From assembly GCA_016758965.1 (NCBI GenBank), contig JAEPRB010000277.1:1-48705 (forward strand): 48,705 nucleotides of DNA, written 5' to 3'. Positions 36,621 through 45,661 of this stretch are shown in pieces. Within the stretch, counting starts at the first letter, position 1. Every line of letters starts with the position of its first letter. Source of the stretch: Circinella minor (lineage: Eukaryota; Mucoromycota; Mucoromycetes; Mucorales; Lichtheimiaceae). The notes beneath the pieces were generated by a model, which worked only from the letters and a program-made list of their open reading frames with translations, was not told the origin of the DNA and ran no database searches. The translations under genes and the position numbers were made by a program.

Positions 36621-36873
36621 TTTTTCTTTTGTTTTGGGTAATAACAATAATAGAAACTAGTCTTCGTTGATTTTGAACACAAAGGGGACTTCGGATTTTC
36701 AATTTAATTTAATGCGGGCACATAGTTCTACCAGGAACTTCTTTTTTTTTTCACTGATAAAGATGTAATCTTACTAAGCTGTGACTTACTCCACTAACCA
36801 GTTATACTTTGTCACGTATAAAAAATTCATATCATACTTAAAAGGTTCGTGAGAAAAAAGATAACTTGTATTA

Positions 36874-37120
36874 CAGGCTTTTTCCAAATTATTTGCGCCA
36901 AGCAGGAATAACTTTGCGTGAGGGACACTGAAATTTTTGCGTTTTCATATTAAATTTTTTGCGTTACTCATGAAGGATTTTGCGTTGCCTGGTAAATAAA
37001 TTTGCGCTGGTAATTTTGCGTTACTAAAGGTTTGCATGTTAATGTTTTTGCGTTGATGTTTTAGCGTCGTTTTTTGCGATATTAATATATATCGACTTTC
37101 ATTTCATTAAAATCTACTTA
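36874..37120 (+). repeat. Left terminal inverted repeat with TTTGCG array
   Basis: This is the left copy of the ~245-bp inverted repeat. At least nine TTTGCG units occur in about 210 bp, many as TTTGCGTTAC, spaced 15-35 bp. The few differences from the right copy are single substitutions and small indels, for example in the GGTAAATAAATTTG stretch. Confidence 0.9.
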
Positions 37121-37314
37121 TATAACAATATTTTGAATTATACATTATGTATATGTTTATATGAGAAGTAACAAAAGGAGATAATAATAAAGTAGAATAT
37201 ACGCCTGGATAAAGGTAAAATATAAAAGGACAAAGGAAATTCAAAAAAGTCGGGGTGGTCAGCAAACTCGTTTGTTTTAAAAGCTTTTTTTGCTTGACAT
37301 TCTTATTTGGCGTC

Positions 37315-39583
37315 ATGGGTTCCAACCAAATTCATAAAGGTATGACAAGCTCCTTCGTTACTATATTCTTAACATTATGCGTTGCTAGCTTACTATATAC
37401 ACGAGCCTGGCATTACTTGTTGCTGGGTTACATGTTACATAATTGTTGTATCCTAGGCAACCATTAACAATGATATTTATTCAGCTGTGAGAAAGCAACC
37501 ATTTTTTTAACCCTCGCTTTTTTTACACTTATTAATATGTATTAATCTCTAGACATTGAACAATACATTCAAGAGCAATTACAAAAAAATGCCCCCGTCT
37601 CGCTTGCCAGATTTGTATCTGAGACAAACGTCAATTAATTGTTGAAAATACCGTGATCTCAGAATAAAGGAACGTGGTCTACGTAGTAAATTTGGTAATG
37701 CAGCAAAGCAGCTGAAAGTTATTCCTGTAAGTATACTCCAGTCTACGAAAGCGAGTAGTAACTAATCTGTATATTCTGTCTAAATTAAAGTGTGAAACAC
37801 GAAAAAATATTAATTGGGATAGCTTATCGTCAGCAATTCTGAAACACATTTCTCAAAAAAATGCTTCACCAGGTATGTCAATGTTTCAAAGGTATTTCGG
37901 GGTTGAACATTAACAATTATACTTACTGGATGAACTAAGAATCTTTAAAACCTGTTTCATCGGACACTTCAAGTAAATCTGTTTCAAAACAAAATAAGTC
38001 CCCATACACTTCTTCCTCATCTTCCGTATGTATAAAAGTTATTCTTTATGATCAAATTAAACAAAGACTCATTCCTGTATATCTAAGCAACGAAACGCGA
38101 CTCTTTTCCTTTAACCCCAGAAGCTCGAGTAGAGTTTGAAAAAAAGTTTCCTTCAATGGATCATGAAATGAAATGGACTCTTGAATCAGGCAGATCGGTG
38201 GAAAATGTCTTGTTTGATCTGGGTTGCCGTTTAACAAATGAACAGTAAGTGCCTATATAAAAGCTTGATCTATTTTAGAAAGTACTCGCTAGACTTATTG
38301 TTTTTATATAAATTATAGCCTGATTCACTCGTTTGTGTTATCTATTGACGAGGAGAGATGAAAAGATGAATTTTCAAAAGAGGAGCTTAAAGAAATAATG
38401 GAATGTGAAGATTTGCCAGATATTCAGAAGGAAGCGTCAGATCTATTTACAACCTTGGAAAAGAAAACCGAAACAGTAATGGGCTGCTCAGATGCGAATG
38501 GATATTGTCTACATGTTCGATCCCTTGAATGTAAATTAGCTTATGTTAGTACACAGAAAAGCACTACTTGTTAGGAAAATATAATAATGAATGAGTAACG
38601 TACCTTCCAGGAATCACTTTAATGTTGTGAAAGCATCGATCCAAAATGGAAACAAAGTCCATTTCGCTGCTGTTTGGTAAAATATTTGCTACAACATCGA
38701 ATTTACAATAACTAAGCATTTGTGTCAATGTAGACTGCAACCAATACATGTTGTAATCTGTTCGATAATCATAGTGTCCAGTCTCATAGACCACATCATT
38801 CAAAATATCAAGCAATTGTTCTTCTTTTTGTTTTTCATCCTTTTCAACGTAAATCGTAGTATAACCGGCACAGACAAAATTGACAACAAAAAAAGTGCTA
38901 GTCGTCCAGATCTTTTATTCATAAAAGATGGTTTTGAATATGGTTGCTCAGAAGTAGGAAAATCGGAAGATGTAGTCGCCAGTAAAAAGGAGGTAGTGGA
39001 GACGTATTTGCACAGTCCAAAAACAATGAAAGATCTCTTCGACCGTATTACTCAGGAAGCAGATTACGATTTGCAAATCATCGGAAAACTGAAAATTGTT
39101 TGTTTTAATAATACGGGTAGGAATGATGTCTAATATACAGGTGTAAACTAGTTATTTGAAAGGGTATTTAACAAATCATAACATATAGGACTTCGGATGA
39201 AACTTTCTGTAATGGATTGTCCGAAGGGATATGTTTGTCGTGTACAAGAAACCGAAGAATATAAAATCCCGACAAGTGTGAAATCCTTGGCTGCACAGAT
39301 CATCCCCATGCTGACTCTGACATTACAAGCAAAGGTATGTACTTGAATATAATGACCATGTCAAAATATGTAAGCCATCCTCACATAAAAAAAGGCAATT
39401 GTAGAGGACATGACAAATTTAATATCATCATATAAGAACAAGCCGAAAGGAAAACCACAGCTCAAGGCAAAGAAGGCAGCACGAAAACAACAAGAAAAAG
39501 AACAAATTGTACTTCCATCATCACTCACCACATTTACAACCTCTACCACTGCCCGTAAACGTAAAAATGAAGAAACTAATTGA
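37315..39583 (+). pseudogene. Broken multi-exon gene of unknown family inside the transposon (candidate cargo)
   Basis: Readable exons: 37315-37339, 37553 to about 37640, about 37645-37726, 37791-37872, 37940-38025, 38088-38244, 38319 to about 38559, an inverted piece 38848-38604 (minus strand), 38860-39116, 39189-39334 and 39395-39583. Most junctions have good splice sites and matching phases. The product would be about 550 residues. Order: an HTH-like start (HKDIEQYIQEQLQKNAPVSL); a Ser-rich linker; a central block (KWTLESGRSVENVLFDLG, HSFVLSID); the inverted part; then ASRPDLLFIKDGFEYGCSEVGK, MDCPKGYVCRVQETEEYKIP and a Lys-rich tail. Defects: a frame break with stop near 37636, a frame slip near 38025-38088, TGA at 38359, and the inversion. 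The D-x(12)-E-x-x-K spacing hints at a PD-(D/E)XK-like fold. I recall similar uncharacterised proteins in Mucorales. Neither point was tested. Confidence 0.7.
38560..38848. other. In-place inverted segment (~289 bp) within the cargo gene
   Basis: On the minus strand this piece encodes a coherent stretch (DILNDVVYETGHYDYRTDYN, MDFVSILDRCFHNIKVIPG) while both flanks code on the plus strand. Reversing it joins ...YVSTQK to VEKDEKQKEEQ in frame. It also rebuilds a 55-nt intron (GTACGT...CTAAC...TAG) leading to SITGTDKID at 38860. A 6-bp inverted repeat, GAAAAG/CTTTTC, lies at 38556-38561 and 38840-38845. Exact breakpoints are uncertain by a few bases. Confidence 0.75.
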
Positions 39584-40249
39584 TATAACTTGACAATCAT
39601 ACTACTGGCAATTTTTATTATACCTTACATACCCTAACCCACTACACATTCGTACAAAAAAAAAGCATCATTCTTATATTTCTTAAACACATATAATATA
39701 CATTTTTAATACCTAAAATACCATCATTTTTATATCTTTAATTTTCTTGATCTCTACTTCTTATTTGTTATTATAAATAAAGCTATTAATCATACAAAAC
39801 ATTTCAAATTGTTCGTGTACATAGGTATGTAATACATCAAAGAGTATAAGGTATTTCACTATCACATCCTTCAATCACCAGTTTTCATTTGCGCTAAAGC
39901 ATCTTTTTAAAAAACAGCATGCGTAAATATATAATCAACGGATCTACAACGGATTTTAAAACAAAGAAACAAAGGCTTGCAAGATTTGTGTAGCTTGTGT
40001 CGTAGCCAGAAATGGCAGCTACTTTCATTTTCCTTCTTGGATTATTTGTTATCTTGACAAGTAGTTGTATCCACATCATTATCATTCATTCACGAAAACG
40101 TACGTATTTAATCCATAACCATTTCGCGTATGTTATTATTATTATTACCATAGTAGTTAGAGAACATCCAAACTTCTCCATCATTGAACAATAAAGCGTT
40201 ATCTTTTAAGTTGTCTTAATTGCTTTAGTACCTTTATAATATTTTATTT
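39584..40249. other. Non-coding stretch inside the transposon
   Basis: About 670 bp downstream of the cargo gene. Minus-strand sequence near 40090-39960 has scattered Cys/His codons (SCHFWLRHKLHKSCK) that could be zinc-motif debris, but no open gene is seen. Confidence 0.35.
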
Positions 40250-40449
40250 CTATTGACTACCGTATTGATCCACCAAAAATAATACAGCACTTGCTGCCGA
40301 GAAAAGATACGGTACATCCTTCTGGCTGAAGTTTCCATCTCCATCACAAAACATGGTATTGTATTCCTTAGTACTACTTGCGTCAAAGATAAGCACACGC
40401 AAATTAGCATTCGTCCTTGGATAAACAGATAAACCAAGTATGCGGGATC
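40250..40449 (-). pseudogene. Terminal coding exon of an unknown minus-strand gene
   Basis: A splice acceptor (TACTAG at 40450-40455) opens a 66-codon frame ending in TAG at 40252-40250. The product has ordinary, mixed composition (SRILGLSVYPRTNANLRVLI, NTMFCDGDGNFSQKDVPYL, SAASAVLFLVDQYGSQ), unlike random AT-rich sequence. Upstream on the same strand an ATG at about 40565 opens 23 codons that could be a preceding exon, but the linking donor is poor. I do not recognise the family. It may be a 5'-truncated passenger gene or part of an older insertion. It is convergent with the cargo gene. Confidence 0.45.
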
Positions 40450-40784
40450 CTAGTAGCTAATGTCGAACACTCTTGATATAAATTAGTAACTCTCCAAAAA
40501 TACACGTCCATATGTACATACACAAGATGATACTTGCCTAAATTACAAATGATAGTCATATTGAATTTAAAGATAAAATGCTAAAATGAGTCTCGCGAAC
40601 ATAGAGAGGGAGCATGAATCTGGGCAAGCTGATTAAAGCTTACGGCATATCCAGCTTTACATCTATGAGCACTCGGGCTGATCTAAGCTGGATTCATCAT
40701 AGATCAGGTTCTGGCCCTCACATAAAAAAAGTAAGAGAAAAGAAGAAAAAAGTATAGCAATAAAAAAAAACCCTGTTTGATCAA

Positions 40785-40850
40785 TTTTTTTGCGTCACTC
40801 ATTTTACTCCAATAATTTTACGTTACTAGGTTTGCGTCCTTAACTTTGCT
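40785..40850 (+). repeat. Internal partial copy of the terminal-repeat sequence
   Basis: TTTTTTTGCGTCACTCATTT and TAATTTTACGTTACTAGGTT here match TTTTTTGCGTTACTCATGAA and TAATTTTGCGTTACTAAAGG of the left terminal repeat, in the same orientation. The block directly precedes the transposase remnant, so it may be the left end of a second, nested or deleted element whose right end is shared at 41301-41543. Confidence 0.6.
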
Positions 40851-40852
40851 AC

Positions 40853-41272
40853 AGAACATTTTACTGTATAGAATTTCTAAACAAAATCATGGATATTATT
40901 AATGAAAATAATATGAAGAAACGTTACTTGGTAATGGACAACGGTTCAATTCATATAAATCAGTCCATTGCTCATCTTGTGGAACAAGGTTGCTACAAGT
41001 GCTCTTACCTTATTTCTCCCTACTCTTCCTTTCTCAATCCCACAGAAGAGTTTTAGTTGAAGGTGTAGCTAAGTATGATCTATGACCAGTATTATTGTAC
41101 TTAAGCTTAATTTGTTATCATGATAGGTGTTCGAAGAGACAGGCTAAGTGAGAAGAATCAGTTGACTCCGAGAATAACTGAAGCTATCAAAGGAGTGGCC
41201 AAGGATGATTGTGTTGGATGAATCAAGCATGCGAAATCGTTTTTCGATGCTTGCGTCCAAAAAAAGTTTTGA
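40853..41272 (+). pseudogene. 3' part of a Tc1/mariner-type DDE transposase, inactivated
   Basis: One frame reads EFLNKIMDIINENNMKKRY, then LVMDNGSIH (second catalytic Asp), then SPYSSFLNPTEEF (catalytic Glu 36 positions later, a D35E spacing). After an intron (about 41069-41127) it reads VRRDRLSEKNQLTPRITEAI, AKDDCVG and IKHAKSFFDACVQKK. At least three stops interrupt it: TAG and TGA where Trp is expected after EEF and VG, and another TAG just before the intron. The N-terminal DNA-binding part and the first Asp are absent. The protein cannot be active. It identifies the superfamily of the surrounding element. Confidence 0.85.
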
Positions 41273-41300
41273 ACAACTTGTACCTTTTTTTTTTGTTCTG

Positions 41301-41543
41301 TAAGTAGTTTTTAATGGAATAAAAGTTGATATATATTAATATCGCAAAAAACGACGCTAAAACATTAACGCAAAAACATTAATATGCAAACCTAGTAACG
41401 CAAAATTACCAGCGCAAATTTATTTTTCAGGCAACGCAAAATCCTTCATGAGTAACGCAAAAAATTTAATATGAAACGCAAAATTCCAGTGTCCCTCACG
41501 CAAAGTTATTCCTGCTTGGCGCAAATAATTTGGAAAAAACCTG
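41301..41543 (-). repeat. Right terminal inverted repeat with CGCAAA array
   Basis: This is the reverse complement of the left repeat, aligned by eye over about 243 bp with roughly a dozen to twenty differences. It ends CCTG followed by the flanking TA at 41544-41545. Confidence 0.9.
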
Positions 41544-41661
41544 TAGTACTCTACAAAGTAACAGTAGTCCTTTAAATAAGATTGAAGAGTGACTTTTTGC
41601 TGAAAAAAATAGTTCGATAGACGTCGTTGTCATTTAATCTATTACACAACAGCATTAAAGC

Positions 41662-41662
<1 letters not shown>

Positions 41663-41689
<27 letters not shown>
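41663..41689. repeat. Poly-A tract
   Basis: A run of about 27 A. No other retroposon feature is attached. Confidence 0.85.
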
Positions 41690-41692
<3 letters not shown>

Positions 41693-41733
41693 ATCTTAAA
41701 CCAAGGGATGTCAGCTATATTGGATTTTTATTA

Positions 41734-41893
41734 ATGATTCGCAGCCAACTTATTTTTCACTTTGAATGCGCTGCAATTTTATGTTTGCGCTTGATTATTT
41801 TCCAATTTTGCGCTGTTTTTAGTACTAATATACAAGGATTTCTGTGAATTTGAAAATAATCAAGCGCAAGTGAATGAATTAGCCGCGAATCAT
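41734..41893. mobile_element. 160-bp TA-flanked miniature inverted-repeat element
   Basis: The ends are ATGATTCGCAGCCAA and, reverse-complemented, ATGATTCGCGGCTAA. Further in, GCGCTTGATTATTTTC is shared between the two halves. TA flanks both sides (41732-41733 and 41894-41895), as for mariner-derived miniature elements. It also contains TTTGCGC words like those in the neighbouring transposon ends, but the termini differ. No coding capacity. Confidence 0.75.
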
Positions 41894-44256
41894 TACGTAT
41901 CATAGGAAAAAGAACCAATGTACAGATCAATATAGAAATAATGTCCTAGTAAAATTGTGTGTAACATGACCTTCTCGCTTTACTGTGGCAGTGCATTAAT
42001 CCTCTCGTATCGAAACAACTGTGAGCTAATTAAAGCTAGAAGCGCAATGCAGTATATCCTTATATCGCAGACGTATAATTCTACAAGAAGAATAAACCGG
42101 ATTTAGTAGATTATCGTTATGTTGCTGAGTAAGTTTGATTTAAATTTATTTTCTTACTGGAACACATTATTTTTACAACTACTAAGTTAGGCAATATACT
42201 CTTGGCATAAAATACGCAGTAGAATATCAAAACAGAAGAGTAAAAACCATGAAGTTATAAACATTAATGGACAACTGTTATTAACATGTTCTTATAGCTG
42301 CGAATAAGAGACGATAGACCGTTCATATATTATATTACATCAACATACAAACAATGAACATTTCATGACATTTTTAGATCGATAACATAGTGTTTTAACT
42401 CAAAGACAGTTGATGACCTTTCTATCCATTTTTATTAAATTCCAACTATATCATACGTTAGTATCTGACTATGCATCTGACATCTGGAAAATGATGATAT
42501 CAATAATGTAACTACTTAAGAACAAAAGAGATTACAATTAAAAAAACTCTTTTCTTTTTGTAGTATATACTTTACGCACTATGATGCTGTAGTTATTGCT
42601 ACTACGTACTGCTAAAGTGTCTAATGAATTGATAATAGTCAGGGAACCTTCTGTGTTTGGTTAACTCTTCTGAAAAACCAATAAAAGAACATATAACATG
42701 TATATTCAATTTCATATGATCCAAATTGTATACAGAAACTCAAGTGAAAATCTTGGGGCGCTCCTGTGTATCAAGAAATCTGCTGCTAAAAATACTTGGC
42801 CATCATCAGGTACCAACATCAGGGGGCTGGTCATCTTTTTTCAATATTACTAAGCCAGCTGCTCACACTACGTATGATTCTTGTGATAACAGTACGCTCG
42901 TCCAAATTGACCATCTGCCCAAAAAAAAAAAAAAAGAACAAGATTTCAAATCGAAATTTCTACAAGTAGAATTAAAAAACATTAGGATTAATAATGGCCC
43001 TGTACGTAAGAAAAATATGGTGTTTATTTTTTACCATATGATACTCAATTATTTCATTACTTTGCTGAGTGACAATACATATTTTCTTTCTGTTCCCTGC
43101 AGTTTATAAACCGTTTCACCATAATGAGCTTTGAAAGTCAAAAAGAAGAAGATATATGAGAAATTGAGCGAGAAAGAGTGTACGTACGTATAAGTAATGA
43201 TCACTAGAAGTTTCATAAAATCGAAATGAATAATAAGAAATGGTGTATACTGCATATACAGAAATGCACACTTATTCTAATAATTATTGTTACTACTTTC
43301 GAAAGTTATGAATAGGAATTTATATAGTCAAAGTGACAAATGTGTTTTTTTATTTGAGCTGTTTTGTATATAAAATCACTACTCAAAAAATATACAGCTA
43401 GAAAAATTCTCTTCAAAACTTTTATAATGATATAAGCGGCTGAAATATATATCGTCTATGCTTAACTATTATCAAGTCAACTTTTAGCAAAAAAAAAAAA
43501 AAAGGCTTTTGGGTATATATGACTTTTTGTCAATGACAGTACGTATCAAGCATAAATTTACAATGTATAATTTTCAAAACTACTTATAATATGTAGTCTT
43601 TTGAATTCCTCATTTTATAATCTTGAATTTGCGTTTAAGCTCATCAAAGAAATAAGCATATCGGAATCTTGTGTTCACCAAAATGTATACTAATCTTTAC
43701 TGGTACGTATTCAAAGTAATAATAATAATGATAATAAATGTAATGAAACTGTTTTCTGATTATCCTTTTCCTTTTTGATTCCTCTTAAGGTGACTCAGAA
43801 AATGCTGTAATAGGTAATGTGATTAAAAAAATCAGAATATGTAAAGTCAAACCCTCAGCAACTGAGAGAATGAATCTTGTTTTGTTGCGTAAATTTAAAA
43901 GAATAAACTTCATCAAAAGGTTAAGAATTAGAACGACTTTCTGTGTGAAATGTAAAAACAGATGTATACTCATGACTCGGAAAAAATAATCAAACAGGGC
44001 TTATGTAGATCATGGTGTTTGACAGGACGTTATCAATATCACCCTTATTTTCTTATCCCCTTATAGCTCACTATCAAAAGAGAATACCATGGTAGCCAAA
44101 CATCACACTTAACGATTTATACATTATTATTTAGGTAAAATTCAATGTCATGATAGTTTCCATTATATTACGTTACTTCCCCAAAATTAAAAATAAAAGC
44201 CATCGCCCTATTTACAGGTATATTATATGCTATAGAATAATTTCAAAATGATTTAT
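41894..44256. other. Intergenic region, no supported gene
   Basis: About 2.4 kb between the miniature element and the CWC25 stop. A plus-strand frame at 42726-43109 starts with mixed-composition sequence (about 42740-42850), then a poly-A/Lys run. A frame at 43789-43989 follows an acceptor-like CTTAAG and is basic, with two cysteines and no ATG at its start. Either may be gene debris. Neither has a relative I can name. Confidence 0.35.
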
Positions 44257-45333
44257 TTAATCACGATAACGACGACGTTCATCTGGTGAATAATGCCGAC
44301 TTCGTCGTCTCTCTGGTGAACGTGAACGATTTCTATCTCTTCTACTTGACGATGACGTCGTGGTCGTCGATCGTCTATGATCTCGATCAGTAGTGGGAGA
44401 CCTTGATCGATAGGAACGTCGATGCCGTGATTCACTGTTATATTCTTCATGTCGTCGACTACTGGTATTACTGCTACTATGTTTTGGATGGTCGTGTCGT
44501 TTTGATGATGATGGCTTTGATGATGACTTATCGCTACTTTCTTTTTTACTCTTCTTTTTCTTTTTATCCTTTTTATCCTTTTTAAGTTCTTTCATCCGTA
44601 ACGGATTATCCAAAATAGCCCGTAATGATTGTTGTTCTCGCTTTTTAATCATAAGTAAAGGATCTTCTCGAATTTTGGCTTGAATATCTCGTTCATTATT
44701 TGCATTTGAATTAGAAATAGCAAATCTTTCAGCTGCGGAATCAGCGACCTTTTCAATAATAAAAGGAATAATGTTAAGTTTTTTGATTATCATCGTCTCA
44801 TAAATACGGAACAGAAATTAAACACTTACTGTTTCTTTACTATTCTTATCTCTTATAAGGCTATCCACGCTCTTTTTACCAAGTAAATATTCTTCCATTT
44901 CATCTTTACTAGCAGTGCCCCCACTTTGATTAGGTGCAGCATACATCCAATCGAGCTTATCTGATCGCTGTCTATTATTATTATTGGTATTATTAGATTA
45001 CATTCCTCGCATTAATTATTCATTAGTTTCTTTAATTTAAAAAATAAAGAATTAATAAAGAATGTTGCTTTACTTTTGTCCTGACTGTTCTTGAAGTTGC
45101 TGAAGTTCTTGTAATTGTCGTTCTTCCATCAATTCTTTTTTCATTTGTTCAATTTTTCGCTGTTCTTCAGTGTGTTTGCGTTCTTCTTTCCATACTCGTT
45201 CCTGGTTCTTTAAAGTGGCAGGATGCCAACTTTTCTTTAGATTCAAATCTATAAAACAGGTAAAAAAAAAATTATTTAGTGATTAAAAATTTATCATATT
45301 TTACTTTAATAATAATCTACCTCCTCCACCCAT
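44257..45333 (-). CDS. CWC25: Pre-mRNA splicing factor CWC25
   Basis: Four exons (45333-45321, 45248-45074, 44971-44830, 44748-44257) encode 273 residues. The N-terminus MGGGGDLNLKKSWHPATLKN is the CWC25 signature, followed by a coiled-coil (about 20-65, EERKHTEEQRKIEQ) and SDKLDWMYAAPNQSG. Then comes the conserved REDPLLMIKKREQQ block and a Lys-rich then Arg/Ser-rich tail (about 185-273). CWC25 enters the Prp2-activated spliceosome and promotes the first catalytic step. The first coding exon is only 13 nt. It is divergent from DHH1 over about 330 bp, pairing two RNA-processing genes on one promoter region. Confidence 0.95.
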
Positions 45334-45661
45334 GATTTGTTAATAGTATATTGATTGTAAAGTGAATGAGGAAAAAAAAAAATGCAAAACCGAAGAGGTT
45401 AGAAATAAAGCAGCTCCGCTTTGCCTTGCAGTCACTAATTTAAGCGGCGGATTTTACTATAACAGAAAAGACTTTTTTTTACTGGTTCTCCTCTACCTTT
45501 ATTTGCTTTTCACCTCGAAAGTACAACACACTCTTTACAACAACAATAACAATAACAAAATACGTTTTACGACTATAAATAATATTATAGAATAATATTC
45601 AATTTCTATTAGCCACACTTGGCATATATTCCATTACTTTACGACAAAAAAGATTATAATC
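45334..45661. promoter_or_regulatory. Divergent promoter region of CWC25 and DHH1
   Basis: These 328 bp between two start codons hold AAC repeats (about 45538-45557). A 77-codon plus-strand frame at 45362-45595 is most likely chance or leader sequence. Confidence 0.5.

Larger units (their letters stand above)
36874..41543. mobile_element. 4.67-kb long-TIR DNA transposon, Tc1/mariner type, with cargo
   Basis: The outer ends are near-identical inverted repeats starting CAGGCTTTTTCCAAATTATT on the left and CAGGTTTTTTCCAAATTATT on the right. They extend about 245 bp inward (36874-37120 and 41301-41543). Each end is flanked by TA (36872-36873 and 41544-41545), the target duplication of Tc1/mariner elements. 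The right part contains the end of a DDE transposase of that superfamily, now with stop codons. Between the repeats also lie a broken multi-exon gene of unknown family (37315-39583), an unknown minus-strand exon (40250-40449) and a second partial block of end sequence (40785-40850). Close similarity of the two ends beside a dead transposase suggests fairly recent movement driven in trans. That timing is inference. Confidence 0.85.

Noticed and set aside
37107..37325. 72-codon minus-strand frame inside the transposon
   Set aside because: Starts in the leader of the cargo gene and runs into AT-rich end sequence; the plus-strand start and splice donor explain the region better.
42726..43109. 127-codon plus-strand frame
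   Set aside because: Half is poly-Lys or AT-driven; the other half looks somewhat coding but has no relative I can name. Mentioned only as possible debris.
43789..43989. Basic frame after an acceptor-like site
   Set aside because: No upstream exon, no ATG at its start, no motif.
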